64,000 nucleotides of DNA from Nemertoderma westbladi (Eukaryota; Xenacoelomorpha; Nemertodermatida; Nemertodermatidae), in assembly GCA_032718475.1 (NCBI GenBank), contig JAUCBJ010001457.1:98919-162918 (forward strand), given 5' to 3'. A program made the translations under genes and the position numbers. Below are positions 57,815-64,000 of this stretch, piece after piece. Below the pieces are notes generated by a model. It saw only the letters and a program-made list of their open reading frames with translations, was not told where the DNA came from and did not search any database. Position 1 is the first letter of the stretch. Every line of letters begins with the position of its first letter.

Positions 57815-60361
57815 ATGGCGAGCAAGTTGATCAGAAAGAGAAAGGCGGAGTCAGGAGGAAAGGAGATACTGGTGGATTTCACCGAGAGGCATCCGGAAGA
57901 GAAGACGAGAGGATACTACGAGAGGTTGGAAAGGGGTCACGCGGCGCGAGCGCTGCAGGATCACTTCCGGGAGATGCACGAACAGCGGCTGGTCGGGACC
58001 TACGGGACGCCGTCGCTGGACAACGCGATCTTCCAACACTTCCACTACGTGGTAAAATGGGACAAGGCGAAGTTCGGGATTCCGAAGTACCCGAGGGAAT
58101 CACCGAGGAAGGACTGGAAGAGATTCATAGAGTCCGTCAACAGAGGAGGATATATGATCCTAGACGACGAGGGAACCGTGGAAGACGAAGCGGGTTCGAG
58201 ACGAGGAACGGCGGGGTCGGCCAGGACCATACTCCTACATTTGGCCGCGCCAAATGGGGACATCTTCTTATTCGACCTAGGGACGTATGGGAAGAAGGAC
58301 GGGCCGAAATTAAACCGGTTACCGAAAGCGGTACAAGTTTTGGTAAGAGAGAAGTCGACGACGAAAGTGGGATCGGCGATTCGCGAGGATGCGGAGAGAA
58401 TCATCGGTCCGGACGCCACCAACCTCCTGGATATGCAGAAGGTCTTTATGGCTATGACGGCACCGGATGGGTTGGGGGTAGTCGAAAACACAGGCCAATG
58501 CGGGGCGGTGGCAATGGGCCAGCTATTGGGGCTCGTATGCCACAAACCGATGGATTGGGGGAAGTTTAGGGAAGAATACGGAGCAGAACTAGCGAACTCG
58601 CTAAAGTGGGGAGCGAGACCGGGAAAGCAGGAGGTATATCAATTCCGCAGGGGAGCGATAAAGGTATATCAGAAGCGATATATCCTGCAGGAGGACTGGA
58701 TGATGATAAGTTTGCTTAACTTATTCATGACCGTGGTTATCGAGAGGGAACCAGGGGCATTTCTGTTATCGGGATCACCCCTAAGCTACAGGAGAGCCTT
58801 TAAGACGGCCTTTGACGGTCTGGTAGACCACCCGGGGCTGAAGGGCGAGTCGGTGTACTACAACAGCCGGCATCTGGTAGACGGGGAGACAGATACACCG
58901 TATCAGAGATGGGAGCAGCTAGAGACGGATAGACGAGAAGCAAAGCGACTGGAAGAAGTCGCTAGACGGGAGAGGATAGAAGCAGAGGAGAGGGAAGAGG
59001 AGGCCAGGACGCAGAGTTACGGTTTCGAGGAACAGGCAGGCTTAGACGAACTTCATTGGACTTCATCAGGGAGTTCGGGGGAGTCTCTAGGGCGAGAATT
59101 GGGATGGACGGTGGGATCACCGAAACAGTCGACGTCGGGGTTGCAAGCGATGCCCATACCAGCGGGCGCCAAAGGCGACCAACCGCCAAGGAAGTTAAGG
59201 GAGTTAGAGGGATGGAGAGCTACGGGCGAGAGCCAAGGCGGGAAGGGACACAGTGGATCCATCGGGATACCGGGGTTGGAGTCACTGCCAGAGGAGGAGG
59301 ACGACGACGACGAGTTCGGAGAGATGCCGCCCATCGAGAGGATAGGCCACTCGGACACGGACTGGGTTGGCGGAAGGGTGGTGACGGCCAGTGGGGTGAG
59401 GGCCTTCTGGAACAGATCCGGCAAGCGGACCTGGGTGCACGAGGAGCCGGCAATGGATTTCGCGGGGAGCACTATCAGGTTGGGCGAGCAACCGGGGACG
59501 GCACCACGGATAGTATTCGGGGAGACGATGCCGGAGAGGGGCGGAGAGATCGACGTAGATAGAGACACCAACGTGGAGAAGTTCGCCTACCAGCGACTCC
59601 ACAGACCGCGGAGATCGCTTGGGACGAAAGACGAGGTGGGACGGGAGACATTGGTACTCGGCTGCGACTACTGTGGGAGACAGACCCACCAGGAAAGGAG
59701 CTGCTTGTACCGGTTCCAGAAGGGAACCTTTTGTCTCTACTGCCGAGAGCCAAGCCACAGGATGGGGGCGTGTCCACGGTTGCATAACCGATGTCCAAAG
59801 TGTCACTTTCGGGGACACTACGGACGCGAGTGCGACTGGATGAACGACGAGGAGAAGTTCACAAGATTCGAGGAGTGGGCCGACGTCGGGGCCATGACGC
59901 GCCAGCGCATGAAGGCCCAGGAGTTCAAGTGGGGTTTCTTCCTTATCAATCAGGAGACTCACATGGAAATCATAAAGCGGAGGCTACCGTTTACCTACCA
60001 AGAGGTAGCAACAGCGGCGTCGTACGCCGGAGTGATGAACACGCAAAGATATTTGGACAGGTGGACGCCACAGAACCGAAGGGAGTTTAGGGATTTCTTG
60101 GCGGAGCACATACCGCAAGCAATGAAAATGATCCTATGGGACGCCACCAGAGGGAGACAACCGGGCCACTCTGAGGGGCCACTGGCGAAGCGATATCGGG
60201 CACCAATAACACCAGCGCCCAAGGAGCCAACGACCGGGATCAGCAGGGAGGTGGCGGTGAAGGTCCGAAAGCAGAAAGCGGATCCCAGAGGAGCGGTGGC
60301 AACCAAGAAACGACCCAGGGAAGAGGACGCCAGGGGGAACTATCCCCAGAGGAACAAATAG
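57815..60361 (+). CDS. Extra ORF: predicted DEDD 3'-5' exonuclease-like domain plus three CCHC zinc knuckles
   Basis: 848 intact codons after Pol, where some retroelements carry env. It has no signal peptide or membrane anchor. Residues ~100-310 read like a DnaQ/DEDD 3'-5' exonuclease of the WRN/EXD type. GGYMILDDEGT gives a DxE (Asp117, Glu119), then ILLHLAAPNGDIFLFDLG. TTKVGSAIREDAERII gives Asp192, followed by NLLDMQKVF. RYILQEDWMMISLLNLF gives a Tyr289/Asp294 pair, one residue off the usual YxxxD spacing. A Glu/Arg coiled coil (about 365-400) and an acidic linker follow. Three exact CX2CX4HX4C knuckles lie at 617-630, 640-653 and 660-673. The C-terminus is basic. I infer nucleic-acid binding with 3' trimming or proofreading, or suppression of host defence. 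The knuckles are certain; the exonuclease is inferred from motif order. Confidence 0.72.
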   Translation: MASKLIRKRKAESGGKEILVDFTERHPEEKTRGYYERLERGHAARALQDHFREMHEQRLVGTYGTPSLDNAIFQHFHYVVKWDKAKFGIPKYPRESPRKDWKRFIESVNRGGYMILDDEGTVEDEAGSRRGTAGSARTILLHLAAPNGDIFLFDLGTYGKKDGPKLNRLPKAVQVLVREKSTTKVGSAIREDAERIIGPDATNLLDMQKVFMAMTAPDGLGVVENTGQCGAVAMGQLLGLVCHKPMDWGKFREEYGAELANSLKWGARPGKQEVYQFRRGAIKVYQKRYILQEDWMMISLLNLFMTVVIEREPGAFLLSGSPLSYRRAFKTAFDGLVDHPGLKGESVYYNSRHLVDGETDTPYQRWEQLETDRREAKRLEEVARRERIEAEEREEEARTQSYGFEEQAGLDELHWTSSGSSGESLGRELGWTVGSPKQSTSGLQAMPIPAGAKGDQPPRKLRELEGWRATGESQGGKGHSGSIGIPGLESLPEEEDDDDEFGEMPPIERIGHSDTDWVGGRVVTASGVRAFWNRSGKRTWVHEEPAMDFAGSTIRLGEQPGTAPRIVFGETMPERGGEIDVDRDTNVEKFAYQRLHRPRRSLGTKDEVGRETLVLGCDYCGRQTHQERSCLYRFQKGTFCLYCREPSHRMGACPRLHNRCPKCHFRGHYGRECDWMNDEEKFTRFEEWADVGAMTRQRMKAQEFKWGFFLINQETHMEIIKRRLPFTYQEVATAASYAGVMNTQRYLDRWTPQNRREFRDFLAEHIPQAMKMILWDATRGRQPGHSEGPLAKRYRAPITPAPKEPTTGISREVAVKVRKQKADPRGAVATKKRPREEDARGNYPQRNK

Positions 60362-61057
60362 GTTCCCAGAGCCGAGGGAGAGAAACTGAGACTTGGACGT
60401 GGTGCGCCTGGAAGGCGCCGCATGGGACGTACGAACTATTAAGTACAAATTTAATTAATGCAAATAATCATATAAGTGCAATTTGTATGTACGTACGTAG
60501 TAATTAGTAATCTACAAATATATACGTTCGGAGTAAGTACTATAGTCATACAACCTTTCTCAATTAGCTACTGGGATTGGGGGATAACTGACTATGGCAC
60601 TATGGACGAGACACATTTCACACTTCTTGAGTGCGACGGCACAAGAGGGGGGGGGGGAGATTCGTCAGAAGGGATGAGGTAGTCAGAGTGGGGTTGAGGG
60701 ACGGAGTAGTAGGTGCGAAGTGCGGAGAGAGTGCGGACGCAATTCTAGTGTGGGGGGGGAGAATAAGAGGCTGAGTGAGGGACGAGGAGGTCCGAGTGTA
60801 TGAGGGAGTTAGGATGAGAGTGAAGAAGAGATAGGGCGGAAGTGTTGGGGAAACAAAAGTTGCGTGAGAGGTGAGCGCGATCGGCCCGACATGAGACGCC
60901 AAGCACACAGGGTAGCGTTATCATACCCATAGGGAGCGGCCTGGAAAGCCGGCTCCGAGAGAAAAGAATTCCACCCCACACCCGATACTAGATCTGGATC
61001 CAGCGGGATTGTAGCGCACTTTTTTGGTTGATGCTATCTTCTTACCGGGAAGATAGC
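60362..61057 (+). other. 3' untranslated part of the BEL element
   Basis: No ORF of note. It includes G-runs of 11 (60647-60657) and 8 (about 60752-60759), and a small hairpin (GCTATCTTC...GAAGATAGC, about 61033-61058) just before the polypurine tract. Confidence 0.6.
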
Positions 61058-61068
61058 ATGGGGGGGAG
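61058..61068 (+). promoter_or_regulatory. Polypurine tract
   Basis: The purine-rich ATGGGGGGGAG directly precedes the 3' LTR, the expected place for plus-strand DNA priming. Confidence 0.75.
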
Positions 61069-61617
61069 TGTTAGCTTATTCAATCCCGCTAACACCCCAT
61101 AAAGTTAAGCCGATAAGCAATATTGGGAGCCACGAGATTGGGTAATTAACCAACTCGTGCCATCCCAATGAGAATGGGAAGGAGAAGCACACAATGAGGG
61201 TCAGGGGCCAAACCCCTAACCCAGAGAGAACAGGTGGAGTGAACGGGAACACTCCAAAGGGCGCCAACAAGGGTATCAACCAATCAGAGGGGGGAAAGGC
61301 ATCGATTAGGTAGAGTAACAAGGCCAACCGTGCAATATAGCCACTTGGCAGTAATCATATCAATTCAGTTATCTCAGTGCAATATTGGTGCTAGTTTAGG
61401 TTACATAGTTTAGCTAGGGAAGGACCGGGACTTTAGTTACCGTATCCCGCCTTCCGTATACAACAACCATATTATCTCATATCTATACCTATATCTATAT
61501 CTGTATACCCAAATATTATATACGACGAACAGCACAAACTCATTTACTCTTTATACACGGCGGGGACGCGTGAACTAACACCGGATAAACCGGGATCTCC
61601 TCTTGGATCCCGTCACA
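61069..61617 (+). repeat. 3' LTR of the BEL/Pao element
   Basis: 549 bp. It differs from the 5' LTR by AATATTGG versus AATGTTGG and by one inserted T (GGATCTCC versus GGATCCC). It is followed directly by the target duplication AAATC. Confidence 0.95.
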
Positions 61618-62352
61618 AAATCGAAAACGAAATAGTTGAAATAACCTGCCACGAATGCATATGACGACATAAATACATACAAGACAATACATATGTCAAT
61701 TAAAATTTCCGTACTTACATATGTTTTCAGCATATGTGCAGAAAACAGGAAAATTTTTGGCGCGCAAGAGCGCGCACACACACGCCATGTGCGCGCAAGC
61801 GCGTACACATATGACCTGTGCGCGCAAGCGCGCACATGTGGCTTGCTCTGTGGGCGCACGGCGCACGTTTTTGGCCTTTTCTGCGCACGCGCACGCGCAC
61901 CCATTATTTTACCGCGCACAACGCGTTTTAATTTTTGCAAACATTTTCCAGGCTGGGTACGGTACCGGTAGTAAATGACGCAATGTGATTACATATGATT
62001 GGCTGAAGTTAGCTGATCGGCATACGCATACGTGATTCTATCAGTCAGTCAGTATATCGGAACGGAAGCCACGAGATCTTATTGTAGTGGCGCGTGGCGG
62101 TAATTAATAGGCCTATGTGTTCGATTTCGCAGTTACAGCTGTCGCTGTAGGTTGGTTGGTAGGTAGCCGTTTCGACTCCCTTGCTGACTTGGGTGGTACC
62201 GGTACAGTACCAGACCAGCAGGTAACTAACTACCACACTACAAAATCCAAGTAGGGGGGTCCTACGAATTACCCCAAAACACTCAAAAATACCCCAAAAT
62301 AGTCAAAAATTACCCCAAAATACCCCAAAAAGGCTAAAAATTTACCCCAAAA
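61618..62352. other. Host DNA between the two BEL elements
   Basis: 735 bp. It holds a GCGC-rich imperfect repeat (61758-61900; TGTGCGCGCAAGCGCG recurs) and, next to the second LTR, a TACCCCAAAA simple repeat (about 62268-62352). No gene. Confidence 0.6.
62268..62352. repeat. Simple repeat of TACCCCAAAA type
   Basis: Seven or so imperfect units of about 10-19 bp directly abut the second element's LTR. Confidence 0.75.
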
Positions 62353-62922
62353 TGTGAGCGTATTCAATTCCGCCACATCTAAGCCCCATACTGCCATAAA
62401 GTGAGGTTTAAGCAATATTGGGAACACGAGGTTGATTACCAATATCAACCTCGTGTCACCCCAACAAAGTGGGAAGGAGAAACATACGCACAATAGGGGT
62501 CAGGGGTTACACCCCTGAAAGAGAGAGAATAGCAGGGGCAAAGGGAAGCACTTCAGGGGAGGCAAAGGGCGACAACAGGGTTATTAGCCAATGGGGGGAA
62601 GGCACCGGCTGAGTAGTGATTATGCGGCCAACCGTGCAATATATACTACCAGTTGTGTATCATTCATTCAGTTATCTCAGTGCAGTCACAGCAGTACGGT
62701 GACAATTAAGACCGTCGACGCCGTCACCCATATTACCGGTCTATTAACGTGTATTACCGCTATCTGCTATTGTACCTACATCTGTACATTGTACCACATA
62801 TATATCTTATATCATTAACAACAACACTAGAACAACACAAACTCTTTTCCAACCACACGGTGCGGCCTGACGCGTACATAAACGACACCGGATAAACCGG
62901 GATCCTCTCGGATCCCGTCACA
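62353..62922 (+). repeat. 5' LTR of a second, related BEL/Pao element
   Basis: 570 bp, TGTGAG to GTCACA. It is clearly related to the first element's LTR (shared blocks GCAATATTGGGA, AGGGGTCAGGGG, GCGGCCAACCGTGCAATATA, CCGGATAAACCGGGATCC) but much diverged, so it is a separate subfamily. The partner LTR lies beyond the window. Confidence 0.88.
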
Positions 62923-62955
62923 GTCTTAATTCTAGGCCTGCCGCGACTGCCAAAG

Positions 62956-64000
62956 ATGAGCCAAGGGAGAGAGACGACACCGCCGCGGACCCCAGACGAC
63001 GATCTAACGATCCGCGAGGCCGCGACTAGACGGTACCGGCCCACAACACCGGAGCCATCCACAATGGGCGATCCGGCAATTCAGGATGAGGGGGGCCGTC
63101 TGGAACCAGAAGACGAGTCGAGAGAAAGGAGGAGACAAGAAGGGAGAAGAGAAAGACGAGTCGACGTACCGATGTCGCCGGCCAGCCACAGGCCGAGGGC
63201 GACGGGCGGCCCACCGGAACGGCGACGGTGGAGCAGACGGTACGACGCCGGACCCGAAGAGATGGAGGAGATGTCGGCGAGGAGGACGTCGGGGTCAGCG
63301 ATCGACTTCGACGGGCCTACAACGCGACCCGGAAGCTACTTAAAGAGGCCAAAGGAGGGGCAAAGATAGATGAGGTAAAGTTGAAGAAAAGAGTAGGTGA
63401 GTCGAACGAACATTTTCAACTACCTACTGTAATGCGCTTTGGGCAGGGAGAACTAGCCAAGGAGAGAGCGAGAGGGGTTGCAAACGAACTGCTTGAACTA
63501 TGGGAATGTAGGGGTATGGTGCCTAGTGTAGTGTACATAGGGCCATACTCAGTCGATGCCCGGGGAGTAAAATTAGTGGGTTGGAGGAGACCGCAGGAGG
63601 GCGAATCCGAGGTTAGCCCCGAGGATTCGGTCTCGTCGGTCGGAGGAAACCCCGGAGAGCGGGGGGAAAGTTAGTAGGACGGAGGGGCGACGGGAGTCCG
63701 CCGCGACCGATAAGTCTGCTACATCCTCCGCAAAAGAAAGAAGGGTGCGGGAGATAAATCTGGCGTATAAATCAAAAATTGCGGCGCTAGACCAGAGAGA
63801 AAGAGAGTGGGCAAAGGGAGGATAGAGAGAGAGCCGAGGAGCGTAGAGAGCGGGAAATGAGCCCCGATGAGTTGGCCGAGCAAAGTTTACGAGAGGACAG
63901 AGAGAGAGAGGTAGAGGGTAAGCGCAGGCGGGATGATTTGCGTGCCCGACTAGGGGGCTTATACAACATCAAGCCAAACTGAAGCGCCGACTAGAACTGG
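62956..64000 (+). pseudogene. Gag of the second BEL/Pao element, frame-broken, runs off the window
   Basis: It starts at ATG 62956 and parallels the first element's Gag N-terminus (REAATRRYRPTTPEPS; later LRRAYNATRKLLKEA, YIGPYSVDARGVKLVGW). The frame changes between ~63120 and 63175, and again at a G6 run (63661-63666) where the first element has G5; a TAG follows at 63672. A third break lies near 63820. The Gag core and Pol would lie to the right. Confidence 0.8.

Larger units (their letters stand above)
47283..61617 (+). mobile_element. Complete BEL/Pao LTR retrotransposon, ~14.3 kb, very young
   Basis: Two LTRs start TGTTAG and end GTCACA. They differ by one substitution and one 1-bp indel over ~549 bp, so insertion was recent. 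The 5-bp target duplication AAATC (47278-47282 and 61618-61622) shows a clean insertion. Order: 5' LTR, leader, Gag (broken frame), Pol (intact), a ~37-bp tandem repeat, an extra exonuclease-like ORF (intact), 3' UTR, polypurine tract, 3' LTR. Most BEL elements are far shorter. The extra length comes from a long N-terminal Gag part and the ~4.4 kb after Pol. Confidence 0.95.

Noticed and set aside
57815-60361. Env glycoprotein
   Set aside because: The position fits, but there is no signal peptide, no transmembrane anchor and no cysteine-rich ectodomain. Zinc knuckles argue for a nucleic-acid-binding protein.
1-64000. CRISPR array or bacterial origin
   Set aside because: Repeats have no unique spacers and lie among animal genes and LINE/BEL elements.

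Overview
The window is animal nuclear DNA. Three recognisable genes are all metazoan: a nucleotide-sugar transporter of the SLC35A group, PTEN, and a JIP3/JIP4-type scaffold. They sit in AT-rich, repeat-laden DNA full of LINE and BEL/Pao elements typical of invertebrate genomes. I cannot name the species. All three genes lack introns within their coding sequence, which is unusual for families that are intron-rich in most animals.

Layout. 1-2578 (minus): Gag of a BEL/Pao element running off the left edge, then about 3.3 kb of non-coding DNA with tandem duplications. 5924-8825: a 42-bp minisatellite. 8940-10532: the 3' piece of a CR1/L2-like LINE. 10930-11942 (plus): the SLC35A-type transporter, broken by two single-base frameshifts. 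14007-14265: a small inverted-repeat element whose centre is tRNA-like and has a hammerhead-ribozyme-like core. 15096-19986: a 56-bp satellite. 23840-28700: PTEN (minus) flanked by two decayed LINE copies of one family in opposite orientations. 28728-29668: short arrays. 30571-37414: a 6.8-kb array of 33/40-bp units, nearly every one carrying an E-box. 38447-39050: a 45-bp array abutting the stop codon of the JIP gene (39060-42920, minus). 43452-46100 (minus): a LINE with an intact reverse transcriptase ORF but no endonuclease. 46776-47153: a MITE-like element with 74-bp inverted arms.

47283-61617 is a complete, very young BEL/Pao LTR retrotransposon of about 14.3 kb, with near-identical LTRs and a 5-bp target duplication. 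Its Pol is intact (A17 protease, RT, RNase H, integrase). Its Gag region is one coding stretch cut by six frame breaks, three of them at long poly-G runs. Downstream of Pol, where an env would sit, is an intact 848-codon ORF that resembles a DEDD 3'-5' exonuclease followed by three CCHC zinc knuckles. This ORF is the best candidate in the window for an undescribed system. A related second element starts at 62353 in the same orientation and runs off the right edge.

The host genes show no sign of working as a unit. The retroelement ORFs do: Gag packages, Pol copies and integrates, and the extra ORF is predicted to bind nucleic acid and perhaps trim it.
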